Shown: positions 27,168-35,677, counted from the first letter of the stretch. The stretch: 64,000 nt of DNA from Companilactobacillus formosensis (GCF_005405305.1 NZ_BJDU01000002.1:295194-359193), one strand, 5' to 3'. Notes: generated by a model from the letters alone, not told the origin. Numbers and translations are program-made.

Positions 27168-27719
27168 CTATTTAATAGCGAAATGCCCTTTGATTTTAGG
27201 ATAAATGATAATAACTGCTGCTGAAATGATCAATGCCTTAATAATATTGAATGGAATGACCCCAGTCGCCACATATTTAGCAAGTGACATATTCAGTTGC
27301 ATCCCGACGACATTCATATAAAGTGGCATGACTACGAAATAATTCAAAACTGACATAATCACCGTCAAACTCAAAGTACCAGCGACAACCGCCATGATTT
27401 TTTTGTTCTTTTTCCAAAAATAGCTAAATGGCAATAACAAAGCGACTGAACCGACAAATGCTGCTCCATCACCGATTAAACCGGCTAAACCAGTTCCAGT
27501 TACTAGTAAGTGGACCATTGATTTAAGTAAGGCAATCATGATTCCCCCAACAGGACCAAAAGCAAATGTTCCGATAACTGCCACGCAATCACTTAAATCA
27601 ACTTTCAAAAATGGCAACCAGATCAAAACTGGAAACTCAAAGAACATCAAGATCGTTCCCAGTGCTGCAAAAATAGCTACCCCAATTATATCTTGAAACT
27701 TGTATAAACTCTTTCCCAT
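27168..27719 (-). CDS. ribU: Riboflavin ECF transporter S component RibU
   Basis: A 183-aa membrane protein with about six helices that captures riboflavin and works with the shared ECF energising module encoded elsewhere. The FFEFPVLIWLPFLKVDLSDC segment near residues 27-46 is the RibU signature region, followed by a GPVGGIMIALLKSMVHLL helix. The start at 27719 is set by GAGAGG; an 18-codon upstream extension overlaps the riboswitch terminator and is not real. An FMN riboswitch with its own terminator precedes it, which confirms the substrate. Confidence 0.95.
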   Translation of the reverse strand: MGKSLYKFQDIIGVAIFAALGTILMFFEFPVLIWLPFLKVDLSDCVAVIGTFAFGPVGGIMIALLKSMVHLLVTGTGLAGLIGDGAAFVGSVALLLPFSYFWKKNKKIMAVVAGTLSLTVIMSVLNYFVVMPLYMNVVGMQLNMSLAKYVATGVIPFNIIKALIISAAVIIIYPKIKGHFAIK

Positions 27720-27751
27720 TAAAATCAACCTCTCTAAATTGATTCCCAAAG

Positions 27752-27786
27752 AAAAAAGGTCTATTTTGGGCATACCAAAACAGACC
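27752..27786 (-). terminator. Riboswitch-controlled terminator before ribU
   Basis: On the minus strand AGGTCTGTTTTGG pairs with CCAAAATAGACCT, followed by TTTTTCTT. It directly follows the FMN aptamer and is the off state of the switch. Confidence 0.88.
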
Positions 27787-27793
27787 TAATCTG

Positions 27794-27899
27794 TTTTCTT
27801 CCATCCAGACTTTACTGTCGGTATTGGGATTGCACCAATTCAACCAGCTTGCGCTGGGTCGCGGACTTTACCGCCGGTCGGGAATTACACCCTGCCCTG
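27794..27899 (-). promoter_or_regulatory. FMN riboswitch (RFN element)
   Basis: The minus strand carries the conserved RFN blocks in order: AGGGCAGGGTG, AATTCCCGACCGGCGGTAAAG, GGTGCAATCCC, and ACCGACAGTAAAGTCTGGATG, closing with GAAGAAAA. FMN binding would favour the terminator at 27752-27786 and shut off ribU. Confidence 0.97.
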
Positions 27900-27988
27900 A
27901 AAACCAATTATTTATTTTTATATTTATAATATAGCAGACCCCTTGACATATGGCAACTGAGTTATTGTTATGGAACCAATACCAATTA

Positions 27989-28651
27989 TTAATAAACCGT
28001 CCATTTATTCAATGGCCAATACCGTAACTTGACTTCACCAACAACACTCTTCTGATTAATGAAACCAATTATTCGGCTATCTTTAGAAACAGTTCTATGA
28101 TCTCCCAAGACAAAATAAGTACCTACAGGGACTCTGTTAGTCTGTTCAATTTTTTTCAAATATGAACTACTATAACGTTCTTGCCACTCTGGAGCATTTT
28201 TTGCCAAAGAACTTAATGTGAAGTCATAGGTGTAACTATATGGTTTGCCAGCAAAAAAATTAGTATTGGGTTCTTTTTTCTTCCTACCTGCTTTTAAAAA
28301 ACCTTCTCTATAAACTTTTCCATTAATATAGATTTTATTATTTTTAGAAACAATCGTATCGCCTGGTAAACCAATAACTCTTTTGATATAGAACGAACCT
28401 GGTTCATCTGGCGCTTTTAAAACAATCAACTCACCACGTTTTATATCTGAATGTCTCGTTTCAATGATTCTGTCACCATTTTCAAAGTTAGGCTGCATTG
28501 ATGGTCCAATGACTTCATTATTTGAAAGAATAAATCTAAACACTAAAAAGAAAATAGCGTAAATAATAATCAAGAAAAGAATTAAACTAAACCAATAAGA
28601 CCAACCACTTTCCTCTTGCTTGGCAAGATGGCGACCCTTTTTATTTTTCAA
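27989..28651 (-). CDS. lepB: Signal peptidase I
   Basis: Cleaves signal peptides from exported proteins at the outer face of the membrane. About 220 aa, with one N-terminal membrane anchor (about 19-41), the catalytic serine in GPSMQPNF (about residue 51) and the catalytic lysine in YIKRVIGLPGD (about 90). The later LGDHRTVSKDSR box E is intact. The TTG at 28651 is preferred because AGGAG lies 9 bases upstream; the ATG at 28660 directly abuts that site. It is followed by ribU after the riboswitch and preceded by rluB. Confidence 0.93.
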   Translation of the reverse strand: MKNKKGRHLAKQEESGWSYWFSLILFLIIIYAIFFLVFRFILSNNEVIGPSMQPNFENGDRIIETRHSDIKRGELIVLKAPDEPGSFYIKRVIGLPGDTIVSKNNKIYINGKVYREGFLKAGRKKKEPNTNFFAGKPYSYTYDFTLSSLAKNAPEWQERYSSSYLKKIEQTNRVPVGTYFVLGDHRTVSKDSRIIGFINQKSVVGEVKLRYWPLNKWTVY

Positions 28652-28680
28652 GATGTTCATCTCCTGACTGATACAAGATA

Positions 28681-29406
28681 CTACTTTTGATTCTTCTTTA
28701 AAGTAGCAACTTCCAAACGAGTCAAATCACGATATTGACCCGAAACTAAACCATCTAAAGTCAAGAAATCATAACTTTCACGTGATAGCTTTTCAACTTT
28801 ATGTCCAACGGCATCGAACATATTCTTAACTTGGTGATTGTGACCTTCGTGAATAACCATTCTAACGATTGAGCTGTTCTTCTTTTTGTCTTTTGACATG
28901 ACACGAACTTTAGCCTTGGCAGTCGTATAGCCTTTTAACTTGATACCATTTTCCAATTTTCTGATCTCTTCAGTTGTCAAAATACCTTCGACTTTAGCGA
29001 TATAAGTCTTGTCGACGTGATATCTTGGGTGCATCAAATGATTGGCAAAATCTCCATCATTGGTTAATAACAACAAGCCTGACGTATCATAATCCAAACG
29101 ACCGATTGGATAAACACGTTCACGGACATCATCTTCTAACAAGTCAGTGACAACTTTTCTATCCTTATCGTCTGAAACGGCTGAAATAACGCCACGAGGC
29201 TTGTACATCAAAATATAACGTTTCTTCTCTTCTTCCATAGGAACGCCGTCTACTTCGATACGATCATGGTTATCAACTTTGACACCCATTTCCGTAATCA
29301 ACTTGCCGTTAACCTTAACGTGACCTTTAGCAATCAATTCTTCTGATTTACGTCTTGAAGCCACGCCTGCATCAGCCATATATTTTTGTAATCTAACTTT
29401 CTCCAT
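28681..29406 (-). CDS. rluB: 23S rRNA pseudouridine synthase RluB-type
   Basis: A 241-aa pseudouridine synthase of the RsuA/RluB family. An N-terminal S4 RNA-binding domain (VRLQKYMADAGVASRRKSEELI, 4-25) is followed by the catalytic domain. The aspartate is in the GRLDYDTSGLLLLTNDG motif (near 103). It overlaps the end of scpB by 14 bases, an arrangement very common in Firmicutes (scpA-scpB-rluB). RsuA-like 16S specificity is less likely, given the context. Confidence 0.94.
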   Translation of the reverse strand: MEKVRLQKYMADAGVASRRKSEELIAKGHVKVNGKLITEMGVKVDNHDRIEVDGVPMEEEKKRYILMYKPRGVISAVSDDKDRKVVTDLLEDDVRERVYPIGRLDYDTSGLLLLTNDGDFANHLMHPRYHVDKTYIAKVEGILTTEEIRKLENGIKLKGYTTAKAKVRVMSKDKKKNSSIVRMVIHEGHNHQVKNMFDAVGHKVEKLSRESYDFLTLDGLVSGQYRDLTRLEVATLKKNQK

Positions 29407-29938
29407 CTATTTCTCCTGTATTTGAGTTATCCTCAAAGTTTTCTATTTTTGGTAAATCATCTAAGCTCTTAATTCCAAAGTAATCAAAAAATTCATCTGT
29501 CACAACATATAAATTAGGATGTCCCGGAACATTCTTTTTGCCATGTTCTTTGATCATTTTTCGCATCAGCAAAGTATTCAAACTTCCGGAACTTTGCACA
29601 CCACGAATTTCATCGATTTCAATTCTTGTAATTGGTTGTCGATAAGCAATAATCGATAATACTTCCAAAGCAGCCTGGCTAAGTTTGGTCCCTAATCCTG
29701 ATTTAAAATACTTCGTCAATAAATCACTGAATTCATTTTTCGTAACTAATTTATAAAGTGAGTTGTAATTAACTAATTGGATACCGGAATCTCCATCAGT
29801 TAGCAATTTAACTTGTAATTCTTCAAGATTTTGTCGTAAAGCAGCACTATCGATTTCCAACAACTCGACCAAATCTTTTTCCTTGATGCCTTGATCACCG
29901 GCTACAAACAATAATGCCATTATTTTTGCTTGATACAC
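29393..29938 (-). CDS. scpB: Segregation and condensation protein B
   Basis: A 181-aa kleisin-associated protein with two winged-helix domains. ScpB dimers bind ScpA and, with SMC, compact and separate chromosomes. The AALEVLSIIAYRQPITRIEIDEIRGVQSS stretch (about 91-119) is the family hallmark. It follows scpA by 2 bases and overlaps rluB, so all three are translated from one message. The start is a plain ATG at the beginning of MYQAKIMALLFVAGD. Confidence 0.96.
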   Translation of the reverse strand: MYQAKIMALLFVAGDQGIKEKDLVELLEIDSAALRQNLEELQVKLLTDGDSGIQLVNYNSLYKLVTKNEFSDLLTKYFKSGLGTKLSQAALEVLSIIAYRQPITRIEIDEIRGVQSSGSLNTLLMRKMIKEHGKKNVPGHPNLYVVTDEFFDYFGIKSLDDLPKIENFEDNSNTGEIDGES

Positions 29939-29940
29939 GT

Positions 29941-30666
29941 TTAATTCCTCAATTCAATAAATAATTCACTCTTAAAATCAGCTTGTTGAACCGAAACAAT
30001 TTGTTTTCGAGCCATTTCCAAAATTGCCATAAAATCAGTTACGATTTCTTCAATATTGCCATTCAATTTCAAAAGTGCTTTAAAAGTAGTTCTTTTAACA
30101 GATTTCAATTCTGTCATGATATTATCAGTCGCATCCTCAATTGAGAGAGTTTCATTTTCAATCGTTTCTGTTTCTGGTTGACGTTTTTTCTGTTCGCGTA
30201 ATAATTCGGCGTATGTAGTTGCCAAATCCGTCAGAGCAACCGAACCAGGTTCAAGAAATTGTTCCAATTGTTTGTTAGGAATACTAACTTCCTTGTCAAA
30301 TTGTTGCTTACGATATTGCTCTTTTTCTTCAAAATAAGCCGCTACTTTTTTGAAAGTCTGATAAGTTAACAATTGCGAAACTAACTGATCACGAGGATCT
30401 TCATCTTGCAATTCGTCTTCAATTTCGTCTGGTGCTTGAGGTAACAGCATTTTACTTTTAATTGACATTAACGTTGATGCCATAACTAAATAATCACCAG
30501 CAATATCTAATTGCAACACCTTCATGCTCTTCAAATAATCCAAATATTGTTGGGTAATTTGAGCTATCGGAATATCATAAATGTCAACTTTTGATTCCTT
30601 GATCAAATGCAACAACAAATCAATTGGACCTTCAAAGTCAGTTAAAACTAAATTCAATTTTTGCAT
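29941..30666 (-). CDS. scpA: Segregation and condensation protein A
   Basis: A 241-aa kleisin that bridges SMC heads. The N-terminal FEGPIDLLLHLIKESKVDIYDIPIAQITQQYLDYL (about 12-46) is the conserved SMC-neck-binding region; a charged middle and a C-terminal winged helix follow. Its ATG overlaps the stop codon of the upstream ribT-like gene (TAATG), giving translational coupling. It lies in the xerD-ribT-scpA-scpB-rluB cluster. Confidence 0.96.
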   Translation of the reverse strand: MQKLNLVLTDFEGPIDLLLHLIKESKVDIYDIPIAQITQQYLDYLKSMKVLQLDIAGDYLVMASTLMSIKSKMLLPQAPDEIEDELQDEDPRDQLVSQLLTYQTFKKVAAYFEEKEQYRKQQFDKEVSIPNKQLEQFLEPGSVALTDLATTYAELLREQKKRQPETETIENETLSIEDATDNIMTELKSVKRTTFKALLKLNGNIEEIVTDFMAILEMARKQIVSVQQADFKSELFIELRN

Positions 30667-31052
30667 TAATCTGTTTCTTCCAAATCTTTCTCAAGTTTCT
30701 CTTTGTTTTGACGCCAAAGTTTTATATCTTTACTCAATTCAAAATTTCCCAAAATAACTAATTTAGGAAAACGTTTCTGAACGTCATCAAAAATTTTAAA
30801 AACATTGCTTTGCGAGCGATAAGAAGGATTCAACGAAATATATTCAATGAAGACAGTCTCTTCAGAAAAAGATAGAGCAACAATACCAGAATAATCATCC
30901 ATATTGCTCTTCCACAAATACAATTGTCGGTTCTCATCTTCTGAATAAAGATTCAATTCTTGTTCCATATTATGAAAGTCTTTTAAATCACTAATATATG
31001 ACAAAAAGCCCATGGCAATTTTTTTATTCTCATCACTATATTTACTAAGCAT
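30666..31052 (-). CDS. ribT: RibT-like GNAT protein
   Basis: A 128-aa protein resembling Bacillus RibT, a small GNAT-fold acetyltransferase-like protein. Family traits seen are the start MLSKYSDENKKIAMGFLSYI, the NRQLYLWK segment (about 42-49), a central beta strand pair, and EYISLNPSYRSQSNVFKIF (about 70-88), which corresponds to the acetyl-CoA pyrophosphate loop; the usual glycine-rich RxxGxG is degenerate (RSQSNV). Despite the name no riboflavin genes lie beside it. It sits between xerD and scpA, a frequent position in lactobacilli. Catalytic activity is uncertain because of the altered loop. Confidence 0.72.
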   Translation of the reverse strand: MLSKYSDENKKIAMGFLSYISDLKDFHNMEQELNLYSEDENRQLYLWKSNMDDYSGIVALSFSEETVFIEYISLNPSYRSQSNVFKIFDDVQKRFPKLVILGNFELSKDIKLWRQNKEKLEKDLEETD

Positions 31053-31060
31053 AAATCCTC

Positions 31061-31981
31061 CTATGCTCTGGGAAAAGCCTTGTTATAAACTTGCTTCATC
31101 CGCGTCTTATTAACGTGCGTATAAATTTGAGTCGTTGAAATATCTGAATGTCCCAACAATTCCTGAACTACACGTAAATCTGCCCCATTCTCCAGTAAAT
31201 TAGTAGCAAAAGAATGACGCAAAGTATGAGGTGTCACATCTTTAGTAATACCTACTTGAGCAATATATTTTTTGATCATGCGCCAAATCGACTGCCGTGT
31301 TAATTTTTTACCGCGAAAATTCAAAAAGACTTCCGCTTGCTGACCATATTTTGCAGCTAAAGGTTGACGAGTCTCTTGAAGATACTTATTCAACCATTTT
31401 ATAGCTGTTTCACTGATAGGCAAAAGTCTTTCTTTAGAACCTTTCCCTAAGGTTTTAATCAATTGTAAATCTAAATGTAAGTCGTCCATCTTTAAATTGA
31501 CCAACTCACTCACACGTAAACCTGTCGCATACATCACTTCAAAAATCGTTCGATCTCTAATACCTAAAGTCGTTGAAATATCTGGAGACTCAATCAATTT
31601 ATTGACCTCATCCATCGACAAAACTACCGGCAAATGACTGCCTTTTTTAGGAGCATCCAGTTCATTCATGGGATTGTTAGGAATCTTGTCGAGCAATTCT
31701 AACCACTGATAAAATTTCTTTAAAGAAGAAAACATCCGCATTTGAGAGTTTTTCGATTTGCCAGCTTTATCCTGACTAGCAAAAAATTGGGTAATAACAA
31801 AATGATCTTCCGGATAGAACGTAGCCTTTTTGTCTTCCAAGAATTGACTAAACTCTAACAAATCTTGATTATAAGAAGTAATCGTATTTTTTGATAAACC
31901 ACGGTCCAGTCTCAAATAACGTGCATAATCAGACAAAGTATCAATCATCGTTTGATTTTTGATTGTCAATTTATCACTCAC
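31061..31981 (-). CDS. xerD: Site-specific tyrosine recombinase XerD
   Basis: Resolves chromosome dimers at dif together with XerC. It is 306 aa long. The N-terminal SAM-like core-binding domain (about 14-100) is followed by the catalytic domain with a complete set of active residues: Arg156, Lys180, His252, Arg255, His278 and nucleophile Tyr287 (in TTQIYTHV). The start is GTG, with GAGGTGA upstream. It leads the ribT-scpA-scpB-rluB run. No phage or integrative element is near it, so it is a housekeeping recombinase. Confidence 0.95.
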   Translation of the reverse strand: MSDKLTIKNQTMIDTLSDYARYLRLDRGLSKNTITSYNQDLLEFSQFLEDKKATFYPEDHFVITQFFASQDKAGKSKNSQMRMFSSLKKFYQWLELLDKIPNNPMNELDAPKKGSHLPVVLSMDEVNKLIESPDISTTLGIRDRTIFEVMYATGLRVSELVNLKMDDLHLDLQLIKTLGKGSKERLLPISETAIKWLNKYLQETRQPLAAKYGQQAEVFLNFRGKKLTRQSIWRMIKKYIAQVGITKDVTPHTLRHSFATNLLENGADLRVVQELLGHSDISTTQIYTHVNKTRMKQVYNKAFPRA

Positions 31982-31993
31982 TGAACATCACCT

Positions 31994-32863
31994 CTATTTG
32001 AGATAAGTGTAGCCATCTTTTTGTTCGATTTTTCTTTGTTTCATCAAATTACCAAGGGCACGCTTAAAACTACCTTTACTGATACCAAAGTATTCTCTAA
32101 TATCATCAGGGTCACTTTTATCTGTATAAGGAATTCTCCCATCACGAGCATGTTCCAAAACAGCCATGATCATTTGGGCATCAGGTGTGATTTCTTCATA
32201 AGCACGAGGACGCATTGAAAGATTCAAACGACGGTGACTTGAACCAATCACACGAGCTTTGATATGTTGACCAATATGCAATGGTTGGTCTTGCTCTTCA
32301 ACGTGGACAAAGCCCATATAGTAACTGTCAGTCATGACAAAAGCACCGGATTCTCTAATAGCAATCACAGTCCCTTCTTCATTTTTGTTCATTAATTCTT
32401 TCAAATCTGTACTAGGACTACGAGCAATCTGTGTGTAAAGTTCGATATCGGCTAATTTGCCCCATAGACGGCCCTTGTGATCGATTTCTAATTTGACCAT
32501 CAAGTTATCGCCCTTCTTAGGCCATTCACTGTGTTCGAGTGGCAAGTCATCTAAAGAAACGACGATATCTTTATCTTCCAAACCGACATTGACGAAGACT
32601 CCCAAGTCAGTTCTTACTTCAGTAACTTCCGCGAAATCCCAAACTCCTTGAGTTACAAAAGGTAAAACTGTTGTCATTTTATTTTTATGAGCTTGATTTT
32701 CATAAACAAATCCCGCTACTTGATCACCTAATTCAGGTATTTCTGTTAATTCAGTTAAATCTAAGGCAAAAGTTACCCCTTCGACTTGAACAAAGGCTTC
32801 ATCCTTATTAAGGTCAGTTACCGTTCCTGGCAATACTTGACCGTACATTTCTGCTGCTTCCAT
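31994..32863 (-). CDS. cvfB: S1-domain RNA-binding protein CvfB
   Basis: A 289-aa protein of the CvfB/YitL family. Three S1-like beta barrels are followed by a winged-helix domain near the C-terminus (DDIREYFGISKGSFKRALGNLMKQRKI, about 250-277). The middle S1 contains GVFVNVGLEDKDIVVSLDDLP. The family binds RNA and affects virulence gene expression in staphylococci; its exact role elsewhere is unclear. It lies just upstream of xerD in the same direction, 12 bases apart. Confidence 0.92.
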   Translation of the reverse strand: MEAAEMYGQVLPGTVTDLNKDEAFVQVEGVTFALDLTELTEIPELGDQVAGFVYENQAHKNKMTTVLPFVTQGVWDFAEVTEVRTDLGVFVNVGLEDKDIVVSLDDLPLEHSEWPKKGDNLMVKLEIDHKGRLWGKLADIELYTQIARSPSTDLKELMNKNEEGTVIAIRESGAFVMTDSYYMGFVHVEEQDQPLHIGQHIKARVIGSSHRRLNLSMRPRAYEEITPDAQMIMAVLEHARDGRIPYTDKSDPDDIREYFGISKGSFKRALGNLMKQRKIEQKDGYTYLK

Positions 32864-32899
32864 TTTTCACCATACTCTTTTTGACATTTTATTTATCTA

Positions 32900-32931
32900 G
32901 AATAAAAATACCCCCAACTACTAGAGGGTAT
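32900..32931 (-). terminator. Hairpin with T-tract upstream of cvfB
   Basis: ATACCCTC pairs with GGGGGTAT and is followed by TTTTTATT on the minus strand. It lies 37-68 bases before cvfB, after another terminator, so it may be an attenuator of cvfB or a second stop for the 85-aa gene. Confidence 0.55.
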
Positions 32932-32996
32932 CTATTATTGAATATTTAATCTTCTATATTATATCAGAAAGAACGACTAAGTAATAACTTCACACT

Positions 32997-33030
32997 AAAA
33001 AAAGAACTCACTCTAATTAAATAGAATGAA
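32997..33030 (-). terminator. Terminator after the 85-aa gene
   Basis: A 12-base stem with two G-U pairs (GAATTCATTCTA with TAGAGTGAGTTC) is followed by seven Ts on the minus strand. It begins at the stop codon. Confidence 0.8.
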
Positions 33031-33032
33031 TT

Positions 33033-33290
33033 CTAGTTCATAGCATGAATTTTAAACATTGAATTGATATAATCTGATTCTTCTTGTCCAGTGTTGTATT
33101 TGTCATCTTTGCACTTATCATATCTTCGTGCCGCTGCCATAATATCAGCCGTTTGAATCTTATCGAAAACTGATAATCCTTTTTGATCATCATTGACTAA
33201 AGCAAAGACATTTTTCTTTTGTTCACTGCGGTACATCTTTTTAGGACCAACCGTTGTTATAAAATCAAAATTATTTTTATCAAATTTCAT
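33033..33290 (-). CDS. Hypothetical protein, 85 aa
   Basis: I do not recognise it. A small, charged soluble protein beginning MKFDKNNFDFITTVGPKKMY, with no signal or membrane segment. It contains a helical stretch TADIMAAARRYDKCKDDKY (about 47-65) and ends FKIHAMN. An AGGAG site precedes the ATG and a terminator follows the stop, so it is a monocistronic unit. It is divergent from the alcohol dehydrogenase gene. Confidence 0.72.
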   Translation of the reverse strand: MKFDKNNFDFITTVGPKKMYRSEQKKNVFALVNDDQKGLSVFDKIQTADIMAAARRYDKCKDDKYNTGQEESDYINSMFKIHAMN

Positions 33291-33405
33291 CCAATTCTCC
33301 TAGTTCTCTTACGTATCTAGTGTAGTTCCAAAAACATCAGATAACAAAAAATTAGGCTCATCATTTTTTCGATTAAAAAAATACTATATGGTAATGATAT
33401 TTTTC

Positions 33406-33469
33406 TCAATGTCAACATTGAAATTTTTTCAAAAGAGTGAAATAATTTTCTTTGTAGTAAGCGATTACA
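33406..33469 (+). promoter_or_regulatory. Promoter, palindromic operator and cre-like site of the alcohol dehydrogenase gene
   Basis: The -35 is TTGAAA (33418-33423), with a 17-base spacer and -10 AATAAT (33441-33446). A perfect 16-base palindrome TCAATGTCAACATTGA (33406-33421) overlaps the -35. AGTAAGCGATTACA (33456-33469), whose complement is one mismatch from the cre consensus, sits at the transcription start. Confidence 0.6.
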
Positions 33470-33497
33470 AATTTAATATTGAGAGAAGGATTTTGTT

Positions 33498-34619
33498 ATG
33501 AAAATTAAAGCTGCTGTAGTTGATAAAGTTAATGATCCATTCGTTATCAAAGATGACGTTGAATTGGCTGATATGACCGATGATGGTCTACAAGTTAAGG
33601 TAGTTGCTTCAGGTATCTGCCACTCTGATGAAGCTCTACGTAAAGGTGACGCTGCATTTAGTTTTCCAGTTGTTCTTGGACATGAGGGGTCCGGAATTGT
33701 CGAAAAAGTTGGTAAAAATGTTACAAACTTCAAACCTGGTGATCATATCATTATGTCATTCTACTCATGTGGTGAATGTGATAACTGTCTAAAGGGTAAA
33801 CCAACCCAATGTCGTAAGTATGCTGCATCCAACCTTTCAGGTACACGTCCTGATGGTTCAGATCACTTTACAGAAGACGGCCACCACGTAAGTGACATGT
33901 TCAACCAATCATCATTTACAACACACACTGTAATTGACAAACGTAATGCTGTTAAAGTTCCTAAGGATCTAGATCTTAGAAAACTTGGACCTTTGGGCTG
34001 TGGATACGTAACTGGTAGTGGTACTGTCTTCAATACCCTTCAACCAAAACCTGGTGACACAATTGCTGTCTTCGGTACTGGTGCTGTTGGTCTTGCCGCT
34101 ATGATGGCAGGTAAGATTTCTGGATGTGTCAATGTCATCGCCGTTGATATCGTTGATTCACGTTTGGAACTAGCTAAGAAAATGGGCGCTACTGATGTTG
34201 TTAACAGCAAGAATGAAGACGCCGTTGAAGCAATCAAGAAGATCACAGGTGGCCTAGGTGTTGACTGGGCTGTTGATACTACTGGTGTTGCTAAAGTTAT
34301 GACAGATTCAATCGCTGCTTTGACACAAGGTGGTACTACTGCCACAATCGCTGTTACACCACATAACATTGATATCAGTACTTGGAATGACCTTTGTGTT
34401 GACGACAAGAAGATTGTTGGTGTAAACATGGGTGACTCAATTCCTCAAGTTGACATCCCTCGCTTGATCAAGTTCTATCAAATGGGTGTCTTCCCATTCG
34501 ATCTAACAGAAAAGTTCTATGACTTTGACCAAATCAATGAAGCTGATGCTGATTCAGTCAGTGGTGAAACTATCAAACCTATTTTGATTATTGATAAAGA
34601 TTACCAACCTGGTAAGTAA
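33498..34619 (+). CDS. Zinc-dependent alcohol dehydrogenase (aryl-alcohol type)
   Basis: A 373-aa medium-chain dehydrogenase. Catalytic zinc ligands are Cys41 (GICHSDE), His62/Glu63 (GHEG) and the Cys near 169 (GPLGCGYVTG). The structural zinc cysteines at 91, 94, 97 and 105 are complete. The Rossmann motif GTGAVG is near 194, and an Asp at the end of the second strand (AVDIVDSRLELA) points to NAD(H) preference. The length and the LGCGYVTG motif fit the aryl/benzyl alcohol dehydrogenase branch. Codons are strongly biased (GGT, GCT, GTT), suggesting high expression. It is monocistronic with its own terminator; a cre-like site and a palindrome lie at the promoter. Confidence 0.92.
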   Translation: MKIKAAVVDKVNDPFVIKDDVELADMTDDGLQVKVVASGICHSDEALRKGDAAFSFPVVLGHEGSGIVEKVGKNVTNFKPGDHIIMSFYSCGECDNCLKGKPTQCRKYAASNLSGTRPDGSDHFTEDGHHVSDMFNQSSFTTHTVIDKRNAVKVPKDLDLRKLGPLGCGYVTGSGTVFNTLQPKPGDTIAVFGTGAVGLAAMMAGKISGCVNVIAVDIVDSRLELAKKMGATDVVNSKNEDAVEAIKKITGGLGVDWAVDTTGVAKVMTDSIAALTQGGTTATIAVTPHNIDISTWNDLCVDDKKIVGVNMGDSIPQVDIPRLIKFYQMGVFPFDLTEKFYDFDQINEADADSVSGETIKPILIIDKDYQPGK

Positions 34620-34629
34620 TAGTTTAATC

Positions 34630-34663
34630 TAAACAGATCATTTTTTGATGGTTTGTTTTTTTT
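34630..34663 (+). terminator. Terminator after the alcohol dehydrogenase gene
   Basis: An AAACAGATCA/TGATGGTTTG stem is followed by eight Ts, about 10 bases after the stop. Confidence 0.8.
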
Positions 34664-34704
34664 ATTTATATGTTTTCGTAAAGCATATATTAAAACTAAG
34701 TATG

Positions 34705-34747
34705 TGACATTTGTCATCTTACTTAATGACAACCATTACTACTGTCA
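34705..34747 (+). promoter_or_regulatory. TGACA/TGTCA repeats, candidate response-regulator operator
   Basis: TGACA-TT-TGTCA (34705-34716) is followed by a second, wider pair, TGACA (34727-34731) and TGTCA (34743-34747). All lie 58-100 bases before the ABC transporter start, where the co-encoded NarL-type regulator could bind. Confidence 0.5.
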
Positions 34748-34804
34748 TAACATTTTGAACATTAAAATTGATTTATCAAATAATTTCAAAGGAGCAATAA
34801 ACTT

Positions 34805-35677
34805 ATGGCAGTCGTTTTAAATGTTGAACATCTTCAAAAATCTTATCGAAAAAAAACAATTTTAAAAGACATTAATTTTCAAATTCATGACTCTTCTATC
34901 GTTGCACTGATTGGTGCCAATGGGGCTGGAAAAACCACACTAATAAATACTATTTTAAAACTCATCCCTAAAGATACTGGTGAAATCCAATTTTCAACTG
35001 ACAAATGGAAACAAATTACTGGAGTTATGATGCAAGAAAATCTCATTTTGGAGCGAATCAATGTCAAGGAAATCATTAATCTTACTCGCAGTTATTTTCA
35101 AAGTCCTCTTTCTTACCAGAATTTAATAAGAACTTCAGGGTTAAAGGAGTTCGAAAATACATTTGTCAGTCAACTCTCAGGCGGTCAAAAACGACGTTTA
35201 TCTTTCGCATTAGCCTTAGCCGGTGATCCAAAAATATTATTTCTCGATGAACCAACAGTTGGAATGGATAACAATGCCAGAAACGATTTTCGGAAAACTG
35301 TTGCTAATCTAAAACAAAATGGTAAATCAGTATTCGTCACCAGTCATTACTTAAAAGAATTAGAGAACGTTGCCGACCACTTTTTGATTTTACAAAATAA
35401 AAATATTGCCTTTGACGGTTCTATTGAACAATTACGTAAAATCTCTGGAAAAGTATTGGTAGAGTTCGATAGTAAATTGTCTAGTAAAGTTTTTACTAAT
35501 TTCCCATCAGTAATTTCAACCAATCAAACTAACCACCATTTTCAAATAATTACTAATGACGCTAACGAACTTCTGTCAAAACTTAATCCTTTTTTAAAGG
35601 AAATCAGTAATCTATCAGTTAATCAATCTTCATTGGATACCCTTTTACTAAATTATCAGGAGAAAAATAATGACTAA
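34805..35677 (+). CDS. ABC transporter ATP-binding protein
   Basis: A 290-aa ATPase with Walker A GANGAGKTT (about 37-45), the Q-loop near MMQEN (about 77), signature LSGGQKRR (about 121-128), Walker B ILFLDEP (about 144-150) and the H-loop SHYLKEL. The C-terminal 80 residues form the accessory domain of ABC-2 type exporters. It overlaps the permease gene by 8 bases. With the kinase and regulator downstream it makes a self-contained sense-and-export unit of the YvfR/YvfS-YvfT/YvfU or LiaSR-DesKR kind. An AAAGGAG site precedes the ATG. The substrate is unknown. Confidence 0.93.
   Translation: MAVVLNVEHLQKSYRKKTILKDINFQIHDSSIVALIGANGAGKTTLINTILKLIPKDTGEIQFSTDKWKQITGVMMQENLILERINVKEIINLTRSYFQSPLSYQNLIRTSGLKEFENTFVSQLSGGQKRRLSFALALAGDPKILFLDEPTVGMDNNARNDFRKTVANLKQNGKSVFVTSHYLKELENVADHFLILQNKNIAFDGSIEQLRKISGKVLVEFDSKLSSKVFTNFPSVISTNQTNHHFQIITNDANELLSKLNPFLKEISNLSVNQSSLDTLLLNYQEKNND

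Noticed and set aside
31061..31981. Tyrosine recombinase considered as a mobile-element integrase
   Set aside because: Its length, complete XerD active site and position beside scpAB show the housekeeping recombinase; no phage or att features nearby.
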